A DNA stretch of 64,000 nt from an uncultured Oscillospiraceae bacterium (GTDB lineage Bacteria; Bacillota; Clostridia; Oscillospirales; Ruminococcaceae). The DNA is taken from assembly GCA_934465295.1 (NCBI GenBank), contig CAKSKU010000005.1, forward strand, positions 1 to 64,000, read 5' to 3'. Positions within the stretch are counted from its first letter, which is position 1; every line of letters begins with the position of its first letter. Shown one piece after another: positions 17,532 through 25,834 of this stretch. The translations under genes and the position numbers were made by a program. The notes beneath the pieces were generated by a model. The model was not told the origin of the DNA. It made no database searches and saw only the letters and a list, made by a program, of their open reading frames with translations.

Positions 17532-19523
17532 TTACGAAATGTTTTGGATATATTCGTCAATTGCGCTGATAAGCTCTGCCTTGGCTTCGGTAACTCTGAC
17601 ATCGTTGAGCTGAGCCGCCGCCATTGTCTGATGACCGCCGCCGCCGAGCTTTTCCATGATGATCTGAACATTCATCGCACCGAGCGAACGTGCGGAAATG
17701 TTTACACCCGTCGGTATGCGGAATATAACGAAGCTTGCGTCAACGCCGACAATTTCAAGCATCTGATCGGCAGCCTGAGCCGAAGCAACACGGATATATT
17801 CGTCCGCAGTGTCATCGACCGCAATTGCACATCGCTTGTATATCTCCGCATCGGAGATAAGCTTTGAACGCTTCTGTATGCAGGCCATTGTGTTCGCAAA
17901 AAGGTTCTTTACTGCGACCATATCCGCACCGAGCTTTCGGAGGAAAGCCGCCGCCTCGAACGTTCTCACGCCCGTTCGCATAACGAAATCCTTTGTGTCG
18001 AGCATGATTCCTGCGAGCATAACGTCCGCATAGTAGCTCTGGAGCTTGTCGATGCCGGGGAAATACTGTATAAGCTCTGCCGTCATTTCACACGCTGACG
18101 AAGCATAAGGCTCGTGGTGGAAAATAACAGCATTGTCGATATAATTGACGACCTGTCTGTGGTGGTCAATGACAACGATCTGCTTTGCGGCAGCATAAAC
18201 TTCGGGGCTGTCGAGGAGGTCTTTGTTGTTCGTGTCAACGATTATGAGAAGGCTGTTTTCGTCCATTTTTCCGAGAGCGTCCTCGGGCGAGATGAAAACG
18301 GGTTCTTCATCTCGGAGATTTTCGTCAAGTCTGCCTATGATAGGCTTTGCAAGATTGCGTTCAAGGTCAACGACCATATTCACGGGGATATCGGGTCGGA
18401 CTATCCTTATCGCACCGCAGAGACCTGCGCCCGAGCCAACGCTGTCCATATCGCCGTTTCTGTGTCCCATAATGTAAACGGAGGACGAGGATTCGATGAT
18501 ATCCATAAGCGCAGCCGCAACGATACGGGTCTTGACCTTTGTGTGCTTTTCGATGCCCTTTGAAACGCCGCCGAAGAATTCATAGCCGTCATCACGTTTA
18601 ACGGCAGCCTGATCGCCGCCTCTGCCCTGCGCCATTTCAAGCGCCTGACGTGCGAACTGCTCGCTCTCTTCAAGGTCTACCGAGCCGATGCCAACGCCTA
18701 TCGAAAGGGTTATCGGGGTCTTGCCCGTAACGGGGATAGCTCTGACTTCTTCAAGTATCTTGAACTTGTCCGCTATCATAGCGTTGATGTATCTGTCCTC
18801 GGCAACGGCGAAAAAGCGGTCGGGAGCAAGCTTTCGCAGGATACCGTGCTTTTCTTCGAGGTATGTTTCGAGGAGCTTTTCTATCTGAATGAGGATATGC
18901 GACTTTTCCGATTCCTTTTCGTCCGAAAGAAGCTCTTCAAAGTTGTCGATCGAGATCATCATAACGGACGGACGGAGGTTGTTCATCTCGGTCTGAAGAT
19001 TGATAAGGTCGCTGATGTCCTCAAAGTAGAGGAGCGTGAGCGAGGAGATGAGCTTCGACTCGATATCCGTCTTTTCGGTAGTTATCGCCGAGATGCGGAA
19101 GTGCGAAGCCTCAAAATCGACCGTAGTTTCCTTGTTCGCCATGACCTTGTCGAGGTCAATATCGATGACAGAGCGAATGTCAACGCCGAAAGCGTCGGCA
19201 CTGTAAACATTCTCGCTGAACGAGATGTTGTACCATACGATTATGCCGTCACTGTCGATTATCACCGCAGGCGCAGGGAATTTGTAAAGCGAGTCACGCT
19301 CGGTAACGTTGAGCTGTGACTCCATTTCCGTCACGAAATGGTGAAGATTCTTCTGCGCCGCCGAAAACAGCGCAAGGAACGCTATCGCCGTCAGTGCCGT
19401 GATGCAGAGCATCATCCAGAACATCGCAGGCTGCGTTTCCGAAAGCGCAAACGCCGAAGCCATCGATACGACAACGAGCAGAATTGATACCAGCTTGAAA
19501 GCAAGCCATTGTTTTCCTGTCAA
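17532..19523 (-). CDS. gdpP: Cyclic-di-AMP phosphodiesterase GdpP (YybT)
   Basis: A 663-residue membrane phosphodiesterase that hydrolyses c-di-AMP to pApA. Two spans lie at about residues 8-27 and 33-54, then a PAS-like region (about 80-175), a degenerate GGDEF region (SIDNFEELL, 191-199) and the DHH-DHHA1 catalytic unit starting at 350: GHRNGDMDSVG (353-363), IIVDTNN, VVIDHHRQ and C-terminal GGGGHQTMAAAQ. The start is TTG 19523, chosen because GGAGGTG lies 6 nt upstream and no ATG is available nearby. It is the first gene of the gdpP-rplI-dnaB cluster, as in Bacillus. Confidence 0.93.
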   Translation of the reverse strand: MTGKQWLAFKLVSILLVVVSMASAFALSETQPAMFWMMLCITALTAIAFLALFSAAQKNLHHFVTEMESQLNVTERDSLYKFPAPAVIIDSDGIIVWYNISFSENVYSADAFGVDIRSVIDIDLDKVMANKETTVDFEASHFRISAITTEKTDIESKLISSLTLLYFEDISDLINLQTEMNNLRPSVMMISIDNFEELLSDEKESEKSHILIQIEKLLETYLEEKHGILRKLAPDRFFAVAEDRYINAMIADKFKILEEVRAIPVTGKTPITLSIGVGIGSVDLEESEQFARQALEMAQGRGGDQAAVKRDDGYEFFGGVSKGIEKHTKVKTRIVAAALMDIIESSSSVYIMGHRNGDMDSVGSGAGLCGAIRIVRPDIPVNMVVDLERNLAKPIIGRLDENLRDEEPVFISPEDALGKMDENSLLIIVDTNNKDLLDSPEVYAAAKQIVVIDHHRQVVNYIDNAVIFHHEPYASSACEMTAELIQYFPGIDKLQSYYADVMLAGIMLDTKDFVMRTGVRTFEAAAFLRKLGADMVAVKNLFANTMACIQKRSKLISDAEIYKRCAIAVDDTADEYIRVASAQAADQMLEIVGVDASFVIFRIPTGVNISARSLGAMNVQIIMEKLGGGGHQTMAAAQLNDVRVTEAKAELISAIDEYIQNIS

Positions 19524-19570
19524 ATAAACGCACCTCCATACGGGCGTAATTTACGTGGGAATTTTATGAA

Positions 19571-19617
19571 CCGCAGTTGCCTGCGGATATTATCTGCGGA
19601 TATTATCTGCGGATAAA
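19571..19617. repeat. Small tandem repeat and hairpin upstream of gdpP
   Basis: A CCGCAG-TTGC-CTGCGG hairpin (19571-19586) runs into CTGCGGATATTAT repeated at 19581 and 19594, with a third partial unit at 19607. The 13-bp units lie about 60 bp upstream of gdpP and could be a protein-binding site. Confidence 0.6.
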
Positions 19618-19628
19618 ACAATTATTTT

Positions 19629-19652
19629 GTAGGGGACGGGTCTCCCGTCCCG
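19629..19652. repeat. REP-like GGGACGGG palindrome, copy 2
   Basis: Identical to the copy at 9089 over the 24-bp core. A related sequence in opposite sense, GTGAAACCCCGTCCCTACA, lies about 45 bp downstream (about 19698-19716). Confidence 0.6.
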
Positions 19653-19729
19653 TTCAAAGCTGTTAAAACCTTAAATGAATTGTGTGCGAATCGGCGGTGA
19701 AACCCCGTCCCTACAGAGTGGGTACAAAT

Positions 19730-21958
19730 TTATATTTCCATTATAATAGGAAGTATCATCGGCTTCCTCTTCGTTTTCTGGAAGATAAATTCGCCGAGAT
19801 CGTCCTTCATTCGGGTCTTTATCGTGTTCCATTCTCTCGTTCCCGAATCAAGGCAATCCGTGAGCGTGTTCGTGAGGATCTCCTTTGCCGCAACCATAAG
19901 CTCCTCCGATTCACGGACATATACAAAGCCTCTCGATACAACATCGGGACCTGCGAGGATAGTTCCGCTTTCAAGCTCAATAGTCGCAACTGCGATGATA
20001 AGTCCGTCCTCGGCAAGATGCTTTCTGTCACGGATAACGATAGAACCGACATCGCCTACGCCAAGTCCGTCAACGAATACTCTGCCTGCCTGAACCTGAC
20101 CCGTTATCTTCATATCAACGCCGTCCGATTCAATGACGTTGCCGATGCTTGCGATGATAACATTGTTCGGATCCATTCCAAGGTCGATAGCAAGTCCCGA
20201 CTGCTTTTTCAGATGCTTGTATTCGCCGTGGACAGGGATATAATACTTCGGTTTGATGAGCGAAAGCATAAGCTTCAGCTCCTCCTGACAGGCGTGTCCC
20301 GAAACGTGAACATCGTACATCGACTCGTAAATAACTTCCGCACCTGCACGGAGCAGCTCGTTTACTACCTTGGTGACAAGCTTTTCATTGCCGGGGATAG
20401 GGTTTGCGCTTATTATAATGAAATCGTTCGGAGTTATCGTAACGTGCCTGTGTTCGTTCATAGCCATTCGGGAGAGTGCCGACATTGGCTCGCCCTGACT
20501 TCCCGTTGTGATAAGAACTATCTTTTCCACAGGAAAACGGTTCATAGCGTCAAGGTCGATGATAAGTCCGTCGGGAACTTTAAGATAACCAAGCTCGATA
20601 GCCGTCGAAATAACATTGAGCATACTTCTGCCGAAAACAGCGATCTTTCGGTCGTTTGCAACAGCGCAGTTCACGATCTGCTGAACACGGTGAATGTTTG
20701 AGGAGAATGTCGCAATGATTATGCGCTTGCCCTCCGCACGGTCGAAAAGCTTCACAAACGAGTTTCCGACTGTCCGCTCCGAAGCCGTGTGGCCGGGACG
20801 CTCTGCGTTGGTCGAATCTGCCATGAGCGCAAGAACTCCCCTGCTGCCAAGCTCGCCGAAACGTGCAAGGTCAATGATGCCGCCCTCGATAGGCGTGAAG
20901 TCGACCTTGAAGTCGCCCGTGTGGACGATAACGCCTGCAGGAGTGTGGACAGCAAGTCCGACTGCATCGGGGATAGAGTGGTTCACACGGATAAATTCGA
21001 CCGCCATACAGCCCATTTTAATAGTCTGACGGGGCTTTACAACGTTCAGCTTCGCACTTTCGAGAAGGCCGTGTTCTTTGAGCTTGCCCTCGATAAGTCC
21101 GATAGTGAGCCTTGTTCCGTAAACGGGAATGTTTACCTTTTTGAGAAGATAAGCGAGCGCACCGATGTGATCCTCGTGTCCGTGAGTGATGACAACGCCC
21201 CTTATCTTGTCAGCGTTCTGCTCAACATAGGTGAAATCGGGTATAACAAGGTCAACGCCGGGCATGTCGCTGTCGGGGAAAGCAAGTCCGCAGTCAACGA
21301 TGAATGCATCGTTAGCGCACTCGAAAACGGTCATATTCTTGCCGATCTCGTTAAGTCCGCCGAGGGGGATAATTCTCACGGGGGTGCGCTTTACGCTGCG
21401 GTGATTTGTCCTGAAAACGCCTGCCTCGGCAGCCTGCAAAGCCTCGCCGATATCTGTCGGAGCGCTGTTGTTTTTATTTCGATAATAGTCATTCTGATAA
21501 GAATTGTTCTGATAGGAGTCGTTATGGTAGGAACTGCGATTCTGATAGGAATTGTTCCGATAAGAATTATTCTGATAAGAACGATTTCTGTTGTAGTTTT
21601 TCTGCCTGTACTGCGGTCCGGTGTTTCTCTCGGCAGGAATGCTCGGCACGGTCGGAGCAGCCTGAACGGGGGGCATTGCAGCCGTGTTCTCGGGAGCTGT
21701 CGGAAGCACGTTCTGACGCTGGTTCTGTCGGTTGTCACGCTGTCTGTAATTGTAGTAAGGCTTTTTGTTGTTTCTGTAATAATTTTTCTTCTGATATCCG
21801 TTGTAGCCGTTCTGATGATAACCGTTCGGACGGCTGTATCGTGAAGTGTTGTTCTGCACCGCCTGTTCGGGTGCAAGCTTTTCCTGTTTTTTCGGAGAAA
21901 TTCTCTCGCCGTACATATTGACGGTAATGGTTTCGATCTCGTTTTCGTTGTTAGCCAA
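19730..21958 (-). CDS. rnj: Ribonuclease J with a long Asn/Tyr/Gln-rich N-terminal extension
   Basis: The C-terminal ~545 residues are a complete RNase J: a metallo-beta-lactamase core starting VRIIPLGGLNEIGKNM, the motif HGHEDHIG, a beta-CASP domain and the C-terminal SGHACQEEL and PVHGEYKHL blocks. RNase J is a 5'-3' exonuclease and endonuclease central to mRNA decay. Before it lie roughly 200 residues rich in Asn, Tyr, Arg, Gln and Pro, with repeated SYQNNSYRNNS-like units encoded by imperfect 12-15-bp DNA repeats (about 21480-21600). The start is uncertain: TTG 21958 has GAGGTTG upstream and gives LANNENEIETITVNMYGER; ATG 22024 and ATG 21916 are alternatives. Confidence 0.92.
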   Translation of the reverse strand: MANNENEIETITVNMYGERISPKKQEKLAPEQAVQNNTSRYSRPNGYHQNGYNGYQKKNYYRNNKKPYYNYRQRDNRQNQRQNVLPTAPENTAAMPPVQAAPTVPSIPAERNTGPQYRQKNYNRNRSYQNNSYRNNSYQNRSSYHNDSYQNNSYQNDYYRNKNNSAPTDIGEALQAAEAGVFRTNHRSVKRTPVRIIPLGGLNEIGKNMTVFECANDAFIVDCGLAFPDSDMPGVDLVIPDFTYVEQNADKIRGVVITHGHEDHIGALAYLLKKVNIPVYGTRLTIGLIEGKLKEHGLLESAKLNVVKPRQTIKMGCMAVEFIRVNHSIPDAVGLAVHTPAGVIVHTGDFKVDFTPIEGGIIDLARFGELGSRGVLALMADSTNAERPGHTASERTVGNSFVKLFDRAEGKRIIIATFSSNIHRVQQIVNCAVANDRKIAVFGRSMLNVISTAIELGYLKVPDGLIIDLDAMNRFPVEKIVLITTGSQGEPMSALSRMAMNEHRHVTITPNDFIIISANPIPGNEKLVTKVVNELLRAGAEVIYESMYDVHVSGHACQEELKLMLSLIKPKYYIPVHGEYKHLKKQSGLAIDLGMDPNNVIIASIGNVIESDGVDMKITGQVQAGRVFVDGLGVGDVGSIVIRDRKHLAEDGLIIAVATIELESGTILAGPDVVSRGFVYVRESEELMVAAKEILTNTLTDCLDSGTREWNTIKTRMKDDLGEFIFQKTKRKPMILPIIMEI

Positions 21959-22024
21959 TTTTTCAACCTCGCTTTTCTTGTCTTGGGAAAAAGCCGAATA
22001 AAATATCCGCCGCCGTGCGTTCAT

Positions 22025-22330
22025 TCCGCCGTTTTTGAAAAATTTTGCCGTGCATCAAGCCATAAGGCGTGAAAAAACGGACGGGAGCGTTTTTAGCGGT
22101 GATCTCGGTGTTTCCATAGTGTTAAATAGTATAAAATATAAATTTCCGAGCAAAAAGTAGTAAAAATATTGCATCAAGGAAATATGTAGCCGAAACGCTC
22201 GTAAAGACGTAATATTAAAACAAGTTTCGGTGTGATAAAAACATTCAAGGGGCATACGGCGAAGTGCGAAAAGAGCGATTTCACTCTTGTTGAAAAGACT
22301 GCCGATGCTTTGTTCCGAACATAATTAATC
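22025..22330 (-). other. Long 5' leader of RNase J
   Basis: No supported gene. The stretch contains several small inverted repeats (for example GCC-TTAT-GGC at about 22062-22073) but no recognised riboswitch. A 63-codon frame at 22174-22365 starts upstream of the promoter and has no ribosome site, so it was rejected. Confidence 0.45.
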
Positions 22331-22340
22331 AGATTAATTA
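22322..22340. promoter_or_regulatory. 19-bp perfect palindrome overlapping the RNase J promoter
   Basis: TAATTAATCAGATTAATTA reads the same on both strands apart from its central base. It covers the downstream part of the -10 element and the expected start point, the usual position of a repressor operator. Confidence 0.5.
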
Positions 22341-22365
22341 TATACCAATCCGATATATATGTCAA
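22337..22365 (-). promoter_or_regulatory. Consensus promoter upstream of RNase J with a long leader
   Basis: Minus strand TTGACA (22360-22365), 17-nt spacer, TATAAT (22337-22342), a perfect match. The expected start is near 22330, so the leader before the RNase J start codon is about 300-370 nt. No ribosome-bound gene was found in it. A second, weaker TATACT lies in the leader. Confidence 0.75.
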
Positions 22366-22428
22366 GCAAAATTTGTCGCAAAGCCTTTAATTTAATGCGT
22401 AATTCGTAATGCGTAATGCGTAATTGAT

Positions 22429-22880
22429 GCATAGCTTGCATTTGTTTGGGCGGTGCGAAGCCAATTTAAAGTTTAGGTCAAGCCTTTTCAAAGGCTTGTG
22501 GGTGTCCAGAGGGCAAAGCCCTTGGTCGCTTCCGCAGAAGCGAAACTCCTTAAACTAACAGCATCAAGTATTGCCGCAATAGCGAAATCAATAACAGCTA
22601 AAAAGGCGCAATTCACACAAAAAAGGTAAAACGAATATGAGAAATCAAGTTTGTAAAACTATAAAATGTGAATTGCGCCAACACTATTTTCTTCAAACAA
22701 TCTATCCTTGAAGCAAAAATCCGCGAACGAAGTGAGTGGATTTGAAGCTTCAATGCAGTATGAATGGATAAGCGCAGTATGAACGGCGGTGAAGTATGTG
22801 AGTAAAAGCAACAATTTTCCGTAGGGTCGGATTCTATATCCGACCATTTTTAAGCACAGCCCAAAATCGCAACCCAATAA
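22429..22880 (+). repeat. Hairpin-array repeat R4 (single arm plus half of the centre)
   Basis: It starts with GCATAGCTTGC, then has the hairpins AAGCCTTTTCAAAGGCTT, AGGGCAAAGCCCT and TCGCTTCCGCAGAAGCGA, the 75-bp palindrome 22605-22679, the AAATCCGC...GTGGATTT hairpin (about 22705-22755) and GGTCGGATTCTATATCCGAC (about 22824-22844). Compared with the copies at 3041 and 6481, hairpins two and three differ by paired substitutions. GCGTAATTCGTAAT simple repeats precede it. Confidence 0.8.
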
Positions 22881-22937
22881 CCAAACATATACAGTCTAAA
22901 AAGCAATTAACAACCCATAGTTTCGTGGGGTTCTGTG

Positions 22938-23027
22938 CAAAGGGAAAACCAATAAGAGGACGAGGGAGCACTCTGCAACCTATGGACGCAGGACCGTTCC
23001 CTCTCCCCCTTAATGGTTTTCCCTTTG
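22938..23027. repeat. Long imperfect stem-loop of about 90 nt
   Basis: CAAAGGGAAAACCA (22938-22951) pairs perfectly with TGGTTTTCCCTTTG (23014-23027), and the stem continues imperfectly through AAGAGGACGAGGGA against TCCCTCTCCCCCTT. An 82-codon open frame across it (22925-23173) has no ribosome site and reflects the palindrome, so no gene is called. Confidence 0.6.
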
Positions 23028-23272
23028 CGATCCCTTTCCTTTATCCCTCTCTCCCCCGGCACAGCTATACAAACCATAGAGTTTGCTTTTCCGCTTGGAT
23101 TTTTGATTTTCAGAGGGGTGTGCTGAATATAGATATTGGAAATTTGATTTTTGTTCTGCTCTTGTTCTGCTGAATAAAGATGATCGGAAAATATAGCCTT
23201 TTGAACACATTCACATAAACCATCACAATTTATTCCCCCGCCGAAAACCCACGGCAGCCCACGACATTAATA

Positions 23273-23301
23273 TTGACAGCTTTGGGTTTATACTATATAA
23301 T
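23273..23301 (+). promoter_or_regulatory. Consensus promoter of the HAD phosphatase gene
   Basis: TTGACA (23273-23278), 17-nt spacer, TATAAT (23296-23301), 37 bp before the start codon. Confidence 0.85.
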
Positions 23302-23337
23302 AATGTATGAAATAAGGAAGCCGAAAGGATAGGAAAA

Positions 23338-23958
23338 ATGAACGCAGACGGTATCATATTTGATGTTGACGGAACGCTCTGGGACAGCTCAAAGGGCGTT
23401 GCCGATTCGTGGAATGAAGCACTTGCACAAAATAACATTGACGTAAGAATAACGCAGGCTGATATACAGGGCATAATGGGTCTGACAATGGATGTTATCG
23501 CCGATAAATTTTTCGGGAAATATCCGCAGGAACGCCGCATGGAGATAATGGAGCTTTGCGCTTCGCACGAGAATGACTATCTTGCCGAACACGGCGGCGA
23601 AATTTACGACAGAGTCGAGGAGACCTTTGCGTATCTTAAAGAGTGCTGTCCTCTTTTTATCGTCAGCAACTGTCAGTGCGGCTATATCGAGTGCTTCTTA
23701 AAGCATTACAAGCTTGAAAAATACTTCACCGACCATATCTGCTGGGGCGACGACCTCTTTAAAAAGGGAGACAACATCAAGCTTATTATTGAACGGAACG
23801 GACTTAAAAATGCAGTCTATGTCGGAGATACTCAGGGCGACTGCGACAGCGCATATTATGCAGGCGCAAAATTTATCCATGCGGCTTACGGTTTCGGTTC
23901 GGCTGACCGCTTTGACGCTGAAATAAACAGCCTTTCTTCGCTTACGGAATTGTTCTGA
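23338..23958 (+). CDS. HAD-superfamily phosphatase (phosphoglycolate-phosphatase-like)
   Basis: A 206-residue hydrolase. Motif I FDVDGTLWDSS places the nucleophile at Asp9 and the general acid at Asp11. A helical cap (about residues 16-85) follows, then motif II FIVSNCQ, a lysine region and motif IV YVGDTQGDCDSA. The layout is that of subfamily I HADs such as Gph or PgmB, which dephosphorylate small sugar or glycolate phosphates; the substrate cannot be assigned. The start ATG 23338 has AAAGGATAGG upstream and a strong promoter. Monocistronic. Confidence 0.85.
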   Translation: MNADGIIFDVDGTLWDSSKGVADSWNEALAQNNIDVRITQADIQGIMGLTMDVIADKFFGKYPQERRMEIMELCASHENDYLAEHGGEIYDRVEETFAYLKECCPLFIVSNCQCGYIECFLKHYKLEKYFTDHICWGDDLFKKGDNIKLIIERNGLKNAVYVGDTQGDCDSAYYAGAKFIHAAYGFGSADRFDAEINSLSSLTELF

Positions 23959-24058
23959 TGTATGAAAGTTTACTGAAACTTTTGGCTTCACCCTTGACTT
24001 GGACGAAAAAATGACTTAAAATTTTATAATAGTATATTTTAAATCATAGGAGAAAGCT

Positions 24059-25048
24059 ATGTCCGAAGAAAAAAGCAATGATATAAAAAATGACGAATCC
24101 GGCGAAAAGACCGAGGTGAGCGGAAAGGTCTCCGTTCTCGAAAATATGCGCCGGATAAACGAAAAACAGCGGCAGGAGGAGCTTGAAGCCGAAGCGGAGC
24201 GTGAAAAGGAGCGTGCCGAAAAGGAACGCCGTGATCGTGAACGCTACGAGAAAAAGCTTGAACGTGACCGTATCGAGCTGATAAAGCTCAAACAGGGCGT
24301 CATCTCCGAGGAGGATATCCCTCACGAAGCCGAACCTGTCAAGGAATACACCGTTTGGGAGAAGATAAGCAACTTTTTCTACCATAATAAGATCGCTGTT
24401 ATAGTCGGCGTGATAATTGTCCTGCTGGCATTTTTCCTTATAAGGGATATTGTCACCAACAAAAAGCCCGATGTTGCGATAATGATAATGGCTTCCGACT
24501 CGGAGCTTGACTTCCGCACGGGTGATATCGAAAAGCTGCTCGAACCCTACTGCGAGGACTTCAACGGCGACGGCGAGGTCTATGTTCGTGTCAGCTATCT
24601 GCCTGCGGTGTACAGCGACGACAACCTTGACGCTTACTTCAACCAGTCGGCGCAGACAAAGCTTATGGCTGAGTTCCAGAGCGGCGACTCTATCATCGTT
24701 ATCGCCGACGCCGATACCTGCCATACGGTCGGCATCGACACCGTGAGCGAGAACGGCAACCCCGTTGATCCGATACTCGTTGATATGCGCACGATCTATC
24801 CCGATGATGAAAACTGCACCGAGCTTGGCTATATGCTCTCGGGAACGAGCTTCGCCGAGGATATAAAATACACCGCAATGTCCGACAGCCTTTTCATCGG
24901 CTTCAGACTTCCCCGTGAGGCTCTCGGCGTGAATATGGAAAAGTTCACGGCGAACTACAACAACGCCCTGAAGCTTTGGGATAACTACCTCAGCAAGACC
25001 GAAGCTGTACACGATGAAAATGTAAAATTCCACAGCGAGCAGAAGTAA
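24059..25048 (+). CDS. Coiled-coil single-span membrane protein of unknown function
   Basis: 329 residues, no recognised family. Residues 1-80 are highly charged, with a continuous Glu/Arg/Lys coiled-coil stretch (about 30-78). One transmembrane span lies at about 115-133 (KIAVIVGVIIVLLAFFLI). The remaining ~195 residues would be outside the membrane and start KPDVAIMIMASDSELDF; that region could be an alpha/beta domain. The topology is a cytoplasmic coiled coil with an external domain. The start ATG 24059 follows AGGAG. It is followed 135 bp later by another membrane protein on the same strand. Confidence 0.8.
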   Translation: MSEEKSNDIKNDESGEKTEVSGKVSVLENMRRINEKQRQEELEAEAEREKERAEKERRDRERYEKKLERDRIELIKLKQGVISEEDIPHEAEPVKEYTVWEKISNFFYHNKIAVIVGVIIVLLAFFLIRDIVTNKKPDVAIMIMASDSELDFRTGDIEKLLEPYCEDFNGDGEVYVRVSYLPAVYSDDNLDAYFNQSAQTKLMAEFQSGDSIIVIADADTCHTVGIDTVSENGNPVDPILVDMRTIYPDDENCTELGYMLSGTSFAEDIKYTAMSDSLFIGFRLPREALGVNMEKFTANYNNALKLWDNYLSKTEAVHDENVKFHSEQK

Positions 25049-25182
25049 TTTTGTTTACTGGGAGTATAGTATAAATATAGATTTACTTTTTGTATATATA
25101 AATATTATGATGATTTGTATAAATAAACAAATAATATACAAACAGTAGATCGTAAACGGAGAAAGGAAAGAGGTCACAAGCT

Positions 25183-25827
25183 ATGGCAGGTTTCAGCAAA
25201 AGCATAAACCTTGACCCGACAATGGTCGCAGGAATGAGCCTTGACCAGAAAAGGGAGTGTATGTCCGAGGTCGAGCGGAGAAGAAAAGCGGCGTGGAAAT
25301 TTTCCTGCATTTTCTGCGTTGTGCTTATGATATATATATTCGTATACGATCTGCTTTCGGTGATGTATTCGCTCAAAACGATGCAGAAGGTTCCGCAGAT
25401 AAGCGGCTTTATGTACCTTGTGCCGATAATAGTTATGCTGCCGTCGTTTTTTGCCCATTCGATGAACGGGAAATGGGTGCTGGCTTCGGTGCTGGCGTTC
25501 ATGATCTCCGCTTTCGGTGTCATAATCACGGGTGCATGGCTCAACATCGCCGCTGCACCGTTCCTTATCGCAGGTGCTGTGTTCTGGTACAGAGTTTCAA
25601 ACTGCTGCGAAATGTATGAAGTTCTCTCAAAGCAGGAGGGCTTCCCCGAGTTTTACAGCTTTGAACACGGCGCAGCTATGGCTAAAGAGATAATCGAGCG
25701 CAACAGCAAGCAGGAAAAGGAGCTTTCGCCGCTCACAAAGGTCGCTATCGAGCTTCACAATGCTTCAAAGACTGCCGAAGAAGAGCAAAAAAATGTCCCC
25801 GAGGGCGAAGATGCCGACGGGGAATGA
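25183..25827 (+). CDS. Four-span membrane protein of unknown function
   Basis: 214 residues, not recognised. Predicted membrane segments lie at about residues 39-60, 75-93, 98-118 and 122-140. The N-terminal 38 residues and the C-terminal ~70 residues are soluble, the latter acidic at its end. The ribosome site AGAGGT precedes ATG 25183. It follows the coiled-coil gene on the same strand and ends 7 bp from the convergent SprA-like gene, leaving no room for a terminator. Confidence 0.75.
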   Translation: MAGFSKSINLDPTMVAGMSLDQKRECMSEVERRRKAAWKFSCIFCVVLMIYIFVYDLLSVMYSLKTMQKVPQISGFMYLVPIIVMLPSFFAHSMNGKWVLASVLAFMISAFGVIITGAWLNIAAAPFLIAGAVFWYRVSNCCEMYEVLSKQEGFPEFYSFEHGAAMAKEIIERNSKQEKELSPLTKVAIELHNASKTAEEEQKNVPEGEDADGE

Positions 25828-25834
25828 TGTTATA

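Noticed and set aside
22174..22365. 63-codon minus-strand frame before RNase J
   Set aside because: It starts upstream of the consensus promoter and has no ribosome site.
22925..23173. 82-codon frame MGFCAKGKPIRG...
   Set aside because: It runs across a 90-nt palindrome, lacks a ribosome site and has low-complexity Pro/Phe composition.
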